DNA of 64,000 nucleotides from Amphiura filiformis (GCF_039555335.1 NC_092628.1:33130965-33194964); one strand, 5' to 3'. Shown: positions 31,831 to 43,249, numbered from the stretch's first letter. The notes: generated by a model from the sequence alone, not told the origin. Made by a program: numbers and translations.

Positions 31831-34800
31831 GTAAGCCCTAATATTAACTTATTTACTTTTTTTACAAAATATAAAAATATTATAAACACATGAACAAATA
31901 ATTACAATTGACAATGAATAACATGATTAAACTTAAAGGGGCATTTCGTGATCCACAGCCTCATCCCCCCACTTTTCCCAAAAAAAGTTGAGATTTTAAC
32001 ACCTCTGGATACCTCTGGCTACATAATATTTATGTACCAAATATTTCTTGCAGATAAATTCGTTTAGCAAAAATATCGCTAAATTTGAATTTCGTTCTGG
32101 TGCACCAGAACGAAATTACAACACATTGTCTCTTTGGAGCAGTGTAATACACCTACTCATGCATTACGCGCAAACGCAAGATCGGAATCAACTGAAATTT
32201 TGGAAATAAGCTTTTTTCGTGGATATCTACTGAAAAATGTCATAAAAAGAGGATGCTAAAGTATTAATATTCAGATTTCCTTTTACAAATTAAGCGTACT
32301 GCTAGCCGTCCAGCGCGTATTATTTTGCACAAGGTCCAATGCACGCGCTTGACGTCGCGCGCGTATACGCGATGGTTATGCTGTCAAAGGAAATCTGAAT
32401 ATTACTTTAGGATCACAAAATCCTCCTTTAAGTCAGTAAGTTGTTTACATTACATACATAAACATGTAAAAACAAATTAATGTGTTGATATACATGAATT
32501 CTGTCAATAAAAAGTGAAAAAAGGATAACTTTTTGTTGTAACCTTTTAATATTCATGACACTTTTTTTAAATGTCAGAAAATGTTAGTCCGAATAATCAG
32601 ACCCAGAACAAAATATTAATTTCTGACATGATCGTGTTCTGGGTCTGACAACAAAAACATTATGGTGGCGCTATTCAAGATGGAGTGTGTTTGGCGATTG
32701 CTCCGATAATCGAAGCAAATTTTGCAGTTTCTTTGCTGATAAACCAACCAAACTGAAGATTTGCAAGTACCAGTAGTTGTAGAATTAGACATAGATAGTT
32801 GTGGCATGGGTAGGGGCCCCAAACCCTAATAATATTTGCATAAAAGCACTTGTCATTTTTGCTCAATTAACGTGCATGCTTGTCAGGTTTCCAAGATGGC
32901 GTACTATGTAAACAATGGCAGTGACACAGAAGATGGTGCGAGCGGTAATTTGCCTCCACTGAAGTTTACATTAAGCCAACAACATGGTTTAAAACCTTTG
33001 TCAATGCAGAATAGAGATAATAGTGATGATGATGATGTCCATTTTTGTGGAAAGTGCGATGAAGAAATTGATGATTTATATAGTGATGGGTATGGAAGCC
33101 CCAGTGCAGTAGCATGTACATTGTAGTATATGCAAGACGTGGTATCACCAGAAGTGTGGCGATTTATCAGATGAGTTGTTCAATGTTATTAAACAGTATG
33201 GTATGCAAGGCACACATGAGTTACCATGGCATTGCAAGGTGTGTAGGAAGTATGCAGAGAAGCTGGTAGGTGAAATGGTTGACTTACGAAGGAAGCATGA
33301 GAAGTTAGAGAAAGAAGTAAAAGATATAAACAGTAGATTGAGAGCCATAGAAATCAATGGTACAACAGTTCCTGTAGGCCGTGGAGACCAAAACGTGCAG
33401 AAGGTAGTGAAAGAAATCATAGAACAAGATAAAAGAAAACTGAATGTCATAGTCAGTGATCTACCAGAGATCATCAAGACTAGTTCGCCAAGAGTTGTGT
33501 TGAAAAGCGTTAAAGAACTTTTTTCAGAGTAAGCTTGAAGTAAGTCCAAACGACATAGTGAAAACTGATGTAATATCCACTGAAAAAGGTTGTCTCGTAA
33601 AAGTACAAATGAAAAACAAAACGGCAAAGCACACAGCTCTTACCAATGCCAAAAATCTGCATAACGATGAAGTGTACAACGATGTGTACTTGAAACCAGA
33701 TCTGACGTATGAACAAAGGAAAAAGAGGCAGAGCTACGCCAAGAACTCAGGCAGCGTAAAGCGGAGGGTGAAAAAAACTTGAGGATAGTGAGGGGGAAAA
33801 TTGTCACAGCCAGACCTCCTCCCTCACAAGAAGAACAGTAGGTCAACAAGACAAGAACTATGTAAATAGCGCACTAATTAGCACCAAGCACCAAACTTCC
33901 ACTGGCCTGCAAGAACCAGAGTCTTCAGAGGAAAACCACCTTGAAGAGAATTTGCAGACAGACATTGAAGAAAAAATTGTTGATGCATACCAAGAGACTG
34001 GAAGGAAAGAAAACCGACCAGTGGATGCAGACAGACATTGTTTTGATGGCCAAAAACCTGGCGAGACAAGGAAACGACCAGCAGCCAAGAGAAAAAAACA
34101 GTACAGCCAGAAATCCAAAGACTGGTAGGAAAAGTAACCAACCAGCGGATGGCACAAGAAAGAAGTTAAAATGCACCTTCTGCAACGCACAAAGTATTAC
34201 AAATAAGAGAGACGATTTGAGATACCACATTGAAGAAGAAGATCCAGATATAGTAGGCATTGTAGAGACATGGCTTCACCAAGATATTGCAAATGCAGAG
34301 CTTCAAATACCTGGCTACCAGACTACCAGACTAGACAGACAGTACAAAGGACATGGTGGTATACTACTGTATACAAAGGATGGTATAGAAGTACAGGTGA
34401 GAGAAGATGCAGCCTTAGCAGAGTATGAGGATGCATTATGGTGTGACATCTCATGTCCAAGCACGGAAGCTGATATGCTACTGGGGATCATGTATAGGAG
34501 TCAATACAACACCAATGAGCAAAATGATAGCCTGAACCAGGTATTAAAGAGCCTCAAAGACGAGAAAAAAGACATCATGGTTATTGGTGACTTCAACTAC
34601 CGAGAAATTAACTGGGAAATCATGCAAGCTGGATCAGGAAGAGCAGAAGCCTTCATGGATGTTATCCTGGACAACTTATGGACCCAACATGTTACAAAGC
34701 CAACTAGACTGAATTCCTTGATAGACCTGGTGATAACCTCAAACCCAGATATGGTTGACGATGTGCAAGTTGTAGCCCACCTTGGTACAAGCGACCACTG

Positions 34801-37800
34801 CATGTTGATTTGGGATACAAATTACCTGGTCGAACCAGTGAAATCACTGCCAAAGAGAGACTTTAGAAATGCCAATTTTGACCAAATGAAAGCCAAACTG
34901 AGACAAATAAAGTGGAACGAAGATTTGGAAACAAGATCAGCAGAACAAGCTTGGAACTATACCAAAGAACAATTGCACAACGTAATACATGATCATGTTC
35001 CAATGAAGATCCAAAGAAATAAAAAGAAACCAATGTGGTTGACCAAGAAAGCACAGAAACTTGTTCTTGCAGGAAACAAAGAGCCTGGAAAAGATATCAG
35101 AAGAGAAAGACTAGTAGAAACTTGGAGCACTACCACAAGAAATGTCAGAAAGAAGCTAAGTATGAAGTAAGACAGGCAAAGAGAGACTTTGAGAAGAAAT
35201 TAGCAGAGAATATAAAGGAGGATTCTAAAAGCTTCTACGCCTCGTGAGATCCAAACAGAAAGTAAAAGACGCTGTTGGTCCACTGAAAACCGACACGGAG
35301 AAACAATACCACCAGGGCAGCCCACAGCAGAAGCATTGAATGACTTTTTTTGCATCAGTCTTTACAGTGGAGAACCAAAATGTACCTGAACCAGAAACTA
35401 TTTACACAGGACCAGAAGAAGAGAAACTTGAAGAATTTGTTATTACCAACGACTGTGTCAAAGAAAAGCTGAAAGGACTTGATTCTTCCAAAGCAGCTGG
35501 CCCAGATCAAATTCCCCCTTCGGTACTTAAAGAATGTGCAGAGGAACTGTGTACCCCATTGGCGTATATCTTCAACAAGTCATTAGCAGAAGGCATTGTT
35601 CCTGCAGACTGGAGAATCGCGCATATCATACCACTCTTTAAGAAGGGCTCAAGATCCAAAACAGGGAATTACAGACCTATCAGCCTCACTTCAGTAATTG
35701 GCAAAGTATCATCAAAGACCATCTAACAGAGCATCTTGATAAGCACAATCTCATCCATGACACTCAACACGGATTCAGAAAGGGGAAGTCTTGCACTACA
35801 AATCTTATTGAGTACTTGGAAGTCATCACCAAGACAGTAGATGAAGGCATCCCAGTAGACGTTGTGTATCTAGACCTGGCCAAGGCTTTTGACACAGTAC
35901 CACATAGAAGACTAGTAGAAAAGATTAAAGCTCATGGCATTGAAGGCAAGCTGTTGTATTGGATTGAGGCATGGTTGACAGATCGGAAGCAGAAAGTAGT
36001 TACGCAAGGAGCAGAGTCGGAATGGAAAGAGGTGACAAGTTCGGTGGTTCAAGGATCAGTATTAGGACCCTCTGCTTCCTGATATATATGAATGACATGG
36101 AGAGCAATATTAGTACATCAGCTACAGTGAGCAAGTTTGCAGATGATACAAAGTTAGCAAATCCAGTGGCAACAGATGACGACATAGAGAATATGCAAGA
36201 CAACATAAACCACCTGCAAGCCTGGGCAGAAAGATGGCAAATGAGGTACAACGCAGACAAATGTGCCGTTATGCACTTTGGGCATCAGAACCAGCACCAC
36301 ACATATCACATGGGAGAAACAGAACTGAGAGAAACAAAAGAAGAAAAGGATTTGGGAGTGCTGATTAGCAACACACTGAAGGTATCCTCGCAATGTGCTA
36401 CTGCAGCCAAGAAAGGGAACAGAGCATTAGGCCTCATTAAGAGAAACTTCGCCTTCAGAAGCCGTGACATCATATTGAAGCTCTTCAAGTCTCTGGTTAG
36501 ACCACACCTGGACTATGCTATGCAAGCATGGAGCCCGCACATGGAAAAGGACAAGAAGGTCATCGAAAAGGTGCAGGCAAGAGCAACCAAACTCATCCCG
36601 AGTATCCAGCATCTTACATACGAAGAACGACTAAAGAGACTCAACCTCACCACAATGGAGAAGAGAAGGGAAAGAGGGGACATCATCCAAACATACAGAA
36701 TCATGAATCAAATCGACAGGATCAATCCAGATAACCATTTCCAGAAAGCGGACTACCAGGGCACCAGAGGACACTCCCAAAAACTGGCCAAATCAAGATC
36801 AAGACTAGATACAAGGAAGTATTTTTACAGTCAAAGAGTGGTGGAAAATTGGAACAAATTGCCTGAAAGTGCTATTCAATCGCCCACACTCCTCTGCTTT
36901 AAGCAGGAACTAAGCAAATTGGGTTTTTAATGGGCAAAAAGCCCCCCAAACCCTGCCACACTATTATCATCTCAGAAGAAGGTGAAGGTGTGGCATCTAA
37001 GGTATGTCTAAGGTATGTCTAAATCGTACATTAAAAATGCGATATATTCAACTGTTTGAGAATTGAAATCAGATCCACACGCTGTATAGAATATTAAATC
37101 ACAAGTCTAATACAATGCACATTATCGAGACACTATGCAACTTTCTTTATCTGCATCAATAATAGAATATTGATTTGAATAGAATTGAATACATCCCTAC
37201 ATTTTGAGTTTGCACTTCACCACTGAGCGATCTAGCGATCGATTTCTAGCCAATCATATAGGACTTCTTTTCTTGAGTTCGGTGAAATACCAATCGCCCG
37301 TCGGTCACCAACGGAGTATTAAGTTGCAGGGAAAAAATGGTTTATAATGTAGCAAATGACTACAACTAATGACCATGTTCATAACTTATCATTACTTTTG
37401 ACCAATTTGGATTGGCATTCAAAAAATGACGTGCAATGGTGACAAGTCAAGGACAGAAAATGCTACTTTGTCACATTAGCAGTTGTTTCATTTGCAATTT
37501 TGATTAACTCCTGAGTAAACATGACTTTTGCAATAATTTTATAGCTTTATAAACATGTTGCAATTGTTTAATGAATTATATGGAATAGAAGCCATGATAA
37601 CCATTTTGACCCATGGTTTCATTAGTTTCCCCAAAAACTTAGAGTGCTACGGTGACAACAGTTGGACATAATTTGTTATTTTGTGCAGGTTGTTTATTTT
37701 CGGTACCGGTATGTAATTGAACCATGTTTGTGTATGTACAATGTATAATATTCCAACACAACAACTAAACTGTCTTTTTGATCAAGATGATGTTTGTAGA

Positions 37801-40800
37801 TTACTGTATTTGTTGCATTTAAATCCCAAAAGAACCCAAATTATGCTATCAAGACCGAGTTTTGGACATTTCTCATTGTTTGTATGAAACTATCATCACT
37901 ATTATTAATATCATGCAGTCCATTTGGACGGACAACGTTAACATAACTGTTAACATAACATGGACTAAAGCTCCATAAAATTAACAAAATATTTCAGATT
38001 TAACTGAAATTATTTCTAATATGAAAATACATACATGTACATAAAATAAACAATACTAGCTATTCAGTTGCTGAGAAATATTTGGACTGCACTTGGCCAT
38101 ATTGCTATGGTGATTTGCCGTTTATTGTATTTTCTGTCATAAGCTGTATACTCCGTCGCTGTCAATAATTAGGTATGAAAGGTGAATTCAAATTTGCCAT
38201 CAAACAGCATCATTTCTACAAGCATATAGAGTGCTTTTGATGAAAGCTAAATTGATCCAGGCACTGTTATGGAATTTGAGCAAATAAGTTACAGATCAAG
38301 CATACATGTATATGCGAGGGGGTATCCAAAAGTTTTTGACATCATCCAGAAGCAAAGGAGCTATAGACAAATCCAAATACACGCATTCCTACACCTGACT
38401 AGCAGCCTTTAGTTGGGTAGCCGTGGCTACAATGCACTCAAAATGTGAAATGATTCGCCTTGGCGGAAATTTTAAACTGCATTCCATCACCCGTTTTACA
38501 CTTCCGCGAAAACACAGGTAGACAAAAGAATAACACAATACAGTTCCTTCGACAAAACACACAGCATGGTCTATTCGTTGTTGAAGTGACATAATAATCG
38601 GATTAACTATACGCGGTATCTATGCATTGATGTACTTGCGAGCAAAAGGACTATGTATATGAATAGATGCGACGGGATTACCTGCAGAATTATCTCCATT
38701 ATATATTATTAGCTATTATTCTATTAACCCTCCTCGTCCTTGCATCTTTTCTAGGTGTTAGGCGGCTTTTATTTGCACAATCGGACGCTCAAAACACCAG
38801 GTTGGTGCTAGCGGCTACCCAAAGATGTCCGACCAAATCCTGACCATGACTTGGCTACTTGGATTCGTCTATAGCGATGAAATTTTGTCAGTGTAATTAC
38901 TGGTCCTTATGTGCATTATGGTCCAAAAATGGTCTCATAAGTATGTTTACCTTTATTACAGGTGGCGCTAGATGGGCAGTAGGCGCATAATCTTTTCATG
39001 ATAAGATCCTCCACTTTCTTGAATTTTTTCACTGTGGCCGCATCATCCGAAAGTGATGGACGACCAATTCTTGGCTCATCTGTGAGGGACATGTGGCCAG
39101 TTTTGACATTCCTTTTTCAAAATCAACAGTGCCATATGATGGGCAATCATCACCGTAGATAGCTTTCATTTCATCATAGATTTTCTGAGCATTGTAGGCC
39201 TAACCCTTCAAATGCAGGAACTTAATCACGCTAAGTGCCTCAATTTTCACCATTTTACAGGTTATGCGCCTACTGCCCATCTGGCGCCACCTGTAAAAAA
39301 GTAAACATACTTATGAGACCATTTTTGGACCATAATGTACATAAGGACCAGTAATTACACTGACAAAATTTCATCAATATAGCTCCTTCGCTTCTGGGTG
39401 ATGTCAAAAACTTTTGGATACCCCCTCGTAGATGAGTTGACCTCAATGTCTATCAACAAAGGCAAGGGATCGGTATATTGATTTGCTTGAGTGAAGCGCA
39501 TGCAACCACTACACTATTCAATAGCCTTATTGTGATGTGGCGGTTTTTTTTAAAACACGGGGGCTAGGTATTTTCACCCTTTAAAAAGCTCAACGTTCTT
39601 AATGAAAAGTAAATTATAAATACCGTATTGTTTGTAATAAACGCCCGGGGCGTTGCATTTTTCCAAAAGGGGGGCGTTTATTGGAAGTGAATTGTCAGTG
39701 AAAAAAGCTTAAAAATCGTGTTCAACTTCCCGATGGTGCTCCTATTAAAAGGAGGGATTTACGACTATACATGATGGCGGAAAATTATATTTTCGTGGGA
39801 AATACAACAAAATTACACCTGTAAGTGCATGGAATTAGTGAAATTCTACCATAATTAGGCAATGAAATGGATGGGAGTTGAGTCATAATAGGTTTTGTCC
39901 ATCAATTTAGCGATCGTGACTGACATGACTGATGCAAGTTTTAAGCTTACCTACGCGATATGTCATGGAAATGTTCGCATTTTTGTCAATTTTTCACAGA
40001 AAAATTGGAGGGGGGCGTTTATTAGAGGGGGAGCGTTTATTACAAACAATACGGTATAAATTTTATATTCAATATGTGACATGATCTGGTCCATGGGGGC
40101 CAAAGGAGGCATTTTTGAAAATTGAGTTACTGTAATTATTACATTATACATACAATAGGCTAAAACACCAAAGGTCTAGCATACTTGGTTCTAAAGTTAA
40201 GAAGTTTTTTGATGTCTATTTTCTTCTGTATTTTCTTGTTTTTTTACTTCATATTTTTACCGTACCTTTATCTCAGTTTCAAGTTAAGAGAGATGTCAAT
40301 ATTTTTACCAGTTGATTTTATAGATGAGTTGACCTCAATGTTTATCAACAAAGGCAAGGGACTGGTATATCGATATGCTTGAGTGAACCCCATGCAACCA
40401 CTATAACGTACACTGTTCAATAGCCTTATTGCGATGTGGCGGGAGTTTTAAAAACACGAGCCCTGAACAAAATATGATGCGCGTGCATACTGCCAGGCAT
40501 TGACGTCAGAAGTCAACTCATTTATAGCTTTTGTTACTTGGACTTACATGTAGTAAACAATCCCTATGCCTATCAGTTGAGTCAATTGTCATAATGTGTG
40601 TGTACTACAAAGTGTAAATCTACATGTAATGTGTGTTTTTCTTTATTTCAGATGAGTTTTTATGTTTTCTTCCCTTTGAGTATCTTCTACCTGTGCAATC
40701 AAACTGATTACTTCAAGGATGGAAAAGCCATGAGTTGGCTCTATGAAGTGGTATGTATAAAGCATTAGGCCTGTTATCGATACAGTTTTTTGAAGTCGAT

Positions 40801-43184
40801 ATATCGGAAGCAAATTATGCGACATATCGATACAGTATCGATATATCGACACATTTTCAAAATGCAATTTACGTTTCTTCAATGTTTATTATACAACAGA
40901 ATAGCTTGAAATTGGGAGACAGTAATTTGGAATAATCTAAGCATGTGTGCCATATCGTTTGTGTATCGATACTACCATTGAGGGTACCAACATGTCAGAA
41001 GTCTATGAATTTTCCGACTATCGATACTTTCGACAATCAATAACGAGCTTTAAATAATAAAGCATTATAAATAATGTTAATTTTTATGATTCCACTTTGA
41101 ATTTTTCTTGACCCTGATATCTGCTATAAATTGAGAGCTGATGATGCTTATTTCTTTATTTTCTTTCCTTTATTTTCAGGGAGATAATCGACAAGGAACC
41201 CCTGAGCAGATTGCTGAAAGAGTAAGTCTAAATCTTTTTTAATATCCCTCAATTACCAACTAATCAAAGAAATAATCTAAATGTAGCCTAATTATCATTT
41301 AATTAATCTAAACGCATCCCAAAAAGAAAGTATCCAGTTTGATTTTGGTCCATAAATCAAAGATGGGGTCTTAAATCAAGACCTACCATAAGTATGTTAA
41401 AGATGAATTTATTCCGCACAGTTTGTTACCTCATTTGTCCAAATCGATGCAGAATTGATGACACAATGACTTTTTGAATGCAATCACCTCAATTTTAAAA
41501 GTTGCAGTAAATTCCTATTGATTTGGTCCTGCTACTCAACATGTGTAGCGATAGATCAAGAGCATGCGCCGCAGATGTCTGGCAGTCATTGATGCAGCTG
41601 CAGGAGGACATATACCAGATATTGACTTTTAATTGTGAAGGGTAAAACATTGAGGAAGGAGTAAAAAAAGTATCTGTAGCCTATTACATAAAACACATGA
41701 AGTGAAGTCAAACAGTCTTAGACCATCTCTGTTATTGTGTACCTTTATGAAGAATCTTGAGAAGCAGGAAAACCACATCAATAGGGATTATTGCACCTTT
41801 TAAAATTGGGGTGATTGCATTTAAAAGATCACTGTGTTATCAATTCTGCATTGATTTGGACAAATGAGGTATCAAACTGTGCGGAATAAATTCATCTGTA
41901 ACGTACTTTTGGTACGTCTTGATTTAAGACCCCATCTTTGATTTATGGACCAAAATCAAGCTGGATACTTTCTTTTTGGGATGCGTTTAGTAAAGATGCA
42001 TATGTCAGCATAAATGTGTGCATGATCAAAAATAACCCACTTGGTTGTTGTTAATGGTTGCCCAATGCCCAACAAAAAAAAGCAAAAGCACTTATGTGGA
42101 AAAAAAAAACCTACAAACATCTTGGGTAGAGGACAGCAGTAAATTGTTACCCCAGAATTTTACTGGATTACATATATATGTGTACCAACTGGTACATTAC
42201 AAAATTACTTGAATACCAAATTCAAGGCATCTTTGGTGCCCAATTCCAGGAAGTACTTGGTCTGTGGCTTTACCTGTTTTTTTCCTGGTAAATTTGCCCA
42301 CTAACCGGTAGTGTTACATTATTTATTTGATAACAATTTAATATTATAACTGCAATACAATCTGCCACCCACTGATCCATATTATACACTGTTGGCTTAT
42401 TTAGAATACCGCCATCTGTTGTTCAAACCAAGCTAGTTTTATCATTCCAAAATGCTTTCAAAAAAGCTTATAATGAAGAATTGATGAGCTTCTTCTCCAT
42501 AAGGTTTTGTTTTTCCCTAAGTAGCCATTAGCTAGTTGCTGTTCATCAATATTAATTTATTCAAAATTAAATTGTTTTGGAAGGAGAAAATTAATTATGA
42601 AAGTATTGACTTTTTGCAAAAATGAGAAAATTAGTTATGAAAAGTATTGACTTTTTGCAAATCAAATTTACTGAAGTCATATCATACATTTTGCCAACTG
42701 TTTTAAAAACTAAGCTTAAATCACATTATGCTGTGGACATGAATAAATTATATTTTAAACAAATTATAAGTAGTGTGACAGTAGTGTTACATTGAGGATG
42801 TTCAATTCAAAGGCTTATAATTTGACCCAATTTTAGTTCACATGTTGATATTTCAGTTCGTCAAGTCCCTTTTAAAAATCAGTTCTTAGTTCCCAGAGTT
42901 CGAGTGCCCCGAGGTGATTGTGAACTATCAACCAGCAGAAGATTCAATTCAACAAGTAGGCATGTAAGATATATTCAAGAAAAGATCCCACTTTATGTAC
43001 AACTCGTATAAAGCCTATTTTTCATATATATTTTGTGTGTTTTGATCCACAGAAAAGAGAGCACCGTGAATTTCTGGAGAAAAGATGGCAGGAATTTGAA
43101 GCAAAAAGAAAAGTGAAAGAAGAGGCAGAACTAAAATTACTTGAAGAAAAACGACAAGCATTTAACTCATCATCATCGTCATAA
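31801..43184 (+). CDS. PET100: PET100 homolog, cytochrome c oxidase assembly factor
   Basis: PET100 is a small mitochondrial inner-membrane protein needed to assemble complex IV. Five exons join in frame to 122 residues: 31801-31830 (MGDWKLEVFR), 40652-40750 (MSFYVFFPLSIFYLCNQ, then TDYFKD), 41180-41221 (GDNRQGTPEQIAER), 42890-42955 (FPEFECPEVIVNYQPAEDS) and 43053-43184 (KREHREFLEKRWQEFEAKRK to SSSSS, TAA). All introns are phase 0 with GT-AG ends. The N terminus matches human MGVKLEIFRM and its single membrane segment; the C terminus is a charged helix as in the family. It is longer than human PET100 (73 residues) because exons 3-4 add an acidic, proline-containing insert. Intron 1 (8.8 kb from this exon 1) holds a LINE and a mariner remnant. 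An AATAAA at 43558 is a possible polyadenylation signal. A second exon 1 lies at 27489-27518. Confidence 0.85.
31933..32431. mobile_element. Complete TIR element spanning the end of copy B
   Basis: Ends TTAAAGGGGCATTTCGTGAT and ATCACAAAATCCTCCTTTAA are inverted repeats; a second inner pair is AATATTCAGATTTCC and GGAAATCTGAATATT. The complete form shows what copy A lost. Confidence 0.82.
32585..32647. repeat. Tip fragment of the 58.6-59.9 kb foldback family
   Basis: AGTCCGAATAATCAGACCCA followed by a hairpin back to TGTTCTGGGTCTGA; the same tip occurs at 59080-59140 and, inverted, at 59845-59904. Confidence 0.7.
32896..33783 (+). pseudogene. LINE ORF1 with PHD-type zinc finger (frameshifted)
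   Basis: Starts MAYYVNNGSDTEDG. A PHD-like finger runs FCGKCDEE, then (after a frame break near 33118) CSICKTWYHQKCGDLSDE and LPWHCKVC. A coiled coil follows (LRRKHEKLEKEVKDINSRL), then an RNA-binding-like part, NVIVSDLPE and LVKVQMKNKTAKHTAL, with a second break near 33530, and a basic C terminus YEQRKKRQSY. Expected role is RNA binding and particle formation for the element. Confidence 0.8.
33941..36930 (+). pseudogene. LINE ORF2: endonuclease and reverse transcriptase (frameshifted)
   Basis: The APE-type endonuclease occupies 34160-34850: CNAQSITNKRDDLRYH, PDIVGIVETWL, IMVIGDFNYREINWE, TSDHCMLIWD. RT follows from about 35340: AAGPDQIPPSVLKECAEEL, NYRPISLTSVIGKV, TQHGFRKGKS, VVYLDLAKAFDTVPH, VVQGSVLGP, then the catalytic FADDTKLA. 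The C-terminal part ends WNKLPESAIQSPTLLCFKQE before TAA at 36928-36930. Frame breaks lie near 35160, 35245, 35335, 35715 and 36070. Confidence 0.9.
37025..37328. repeat. Dispersed repeat family X, fragment at the LINE 3' end
   Basis: TTCAACTGTTTGAGAATTG through GAGCGATCTAGCGATCGATT to CACCAACGGAGTATTAAGTT; same family as 26.0-26.8 kb and 60.1-60.7 kb. Confidence 0.8.
37329..38314. other. PET100 intron 1, nothing recognised
   Basis: AT-rich intron, no exon. Segment near 38170-38215 (GGTGAATTCAAATTTGCCAT) recurs at 58590, so part is dispersed repeat. Confidence 0.5.
38315..39428 (-). mobile_element. Shrunken mariner element
   Basis: Inverted ends CGAGGGGGTATCCAAAAGTT and its complement, with long arms that also share GGTGGCGC and GGGCAGTAGGCGCATAA. 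The interior (39260 down to 38995, minus strand) keeps the N-terminal DNA-binding part of a mariner transposase: IKFLHLKG, AQKIYDEMKAIYGDDCPSYG, and DEPRIGRPSLSDDAATVKK in another frame. The catalytic domain is absent. The left arm is split by a nested insertion. Confidence 0.82.
38364..38871. mobile_element. 508-bp MITE nested at a TA site in the mariner arm
   Basis: TAGACAAATCCAA and TTGGATTCGTCTA-like ends (TACTTGGATTCGTCTA), flanked by TA on each side. The intact right arm of the host element shows the unfilled order GCTATATTGATGAAATT. Confidence 0.8.
39429..39545 (+). repeat. Direct repeat D, copy 1
   Basis: GATGAGTTGACCTCAATGTC to TAGCCTTATTGTGATGTGGC; second copy at 40322-40445, about 85% alike. 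Confidence 0.85.
39621..40056. mobile_element. MITE family 4, copy 1
   Basis: TACCGTATTGTTTGTAATAA, then ACGCCC, faces GGGAGCGTTTATTACAAACA ending in ATACGGTA. A related, shorter copy is at 43386-43642. Confidence 0.82.
40075..40290 (+). mobile_element. MITE family 3, copy 2 (right end lost)
   Basis: TGTGACATGATCTGGTCCAT, CCAAAGGAGGCATTTTTGAA, and ACACCAAAGGTCTAGCATAC parallel 14439-14640; the right terminal repeat is missing. Confidence 0.75.
40322..40445 (+). repeat. Direct repeat D, copy 2
   Basis: GATGAGTTGACCTCAATGTT to TAGCCTTATTGCGATGTGGC. Repeats MITEs 39621-40056 and 40075-40290 lie between the two copies. Confidence 0.85.
40652..40750 (+). CDS. PET100: PET100 exon 2 (membrane segment)
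   Basis: Acceptor TTTCAG ends at 40651, donor GTATGT at 40751, 33 codons. It holds the hydrophobic segment SFYVFFPLSIFYLC, then NQTDYF, equivalent to NQAEWF in human. Confidence 0.87.
40775..41035. repeat. Cluster of TATCGATA motifs in PET100 intron 2
   Basis: TATCGATA or one-base variants occur near 40775, 40832, 40845, 40966 and 41021, with TCGATATATCG between. Could be a degraded palindromic repeat or a binding-site cluster. Confidence 0.6.
41180..41221 (+). CDS. PET100: PET100 exon 3
   Basis: Acceptor TTTTCAG to 41179, donor GTAAGT at 41222, 14 codons, phase 0 at both ends. Little conserved sequence; assigned by frame and position. Confidence 0.75.
41309..41989. mobile_element. Foldback element in PET100 intron 3
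   Basis: TAAACGCATCCCAAAAAGAA and TTCTTTTTGGGATGCGTTTA bound arms of about 210 bp sharing GGTCCATAAATCAAAGATGG and TTTGTCCAAATC.ATGCAGAA. Confidence 0.88.
41990..42889. other. PET100 intron 3 remainder
   Basis: AT-rich; a short tandem AAGTATTGACTTTTTGCAAA occurs twice near 42600-42660. No exon recognised. Confidence 0.5.
42890..42955 (+). CDS. PET100: PET100 exon 4
   Basis: Acceptor TTCTTAG to 42889, donor GTAGGC at 42956, 22 codons, phase 0. Acidic and proline-containing; no counterpart in the shorter vertebrate protein. Confidence 0.7.
43053..43184 (+). CDS. PET100: PET100 exon 5 (terminal)
   Basis: Acceptor CCACAG to 43052; 43 codons and TAA at 43182-43184. Strongly charged helical or coiled-coil tail rich in K, R and E, ending in a run of serines. 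Confidence 0.85.
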   Translation, partial: KREHREFLEKRWQEFEAKRKVKEEAELKLLEEKRQAFNSSSSS

Positions 43185-43249
43185 ATGCTGTAATGACTTC
43201 TGACCTTGGATCAGCACCAGATATGAGACCTTTATTGTGTGCAATTATA

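Larger units (their letters stand above)
28023..32332 (+). repeat. 4.3 kb tandem segmental duplication, copy B
   Basis: 4310 bp, directly abutting copy A, in the same order and orientation. Differences are scattered small indels and substitutions. It continues into single-copy GGTCCAATGCACGCGC, which completes the element cut in copy A. Confidence 0.95.
32896..36930 (+). mobile_element. CR1/L2-like non-LTR retrotransposon (LINE), nearly full length
   Basis: Ordered as ORF1, endonuclease, reverse transcriptase on the plus strand, with a 3' tail that repeats CTAAGGTATGT to about 37020. At least six frame breaks make it inactive as read. It sits in PET100 intron 1 and abuts a family X repeat at its 3' side. 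The clade is tentative; the ORF1 zinc finger, APE endonuclease and RT all fit the CR1/L2/jockey group. Confidence 0.9.
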
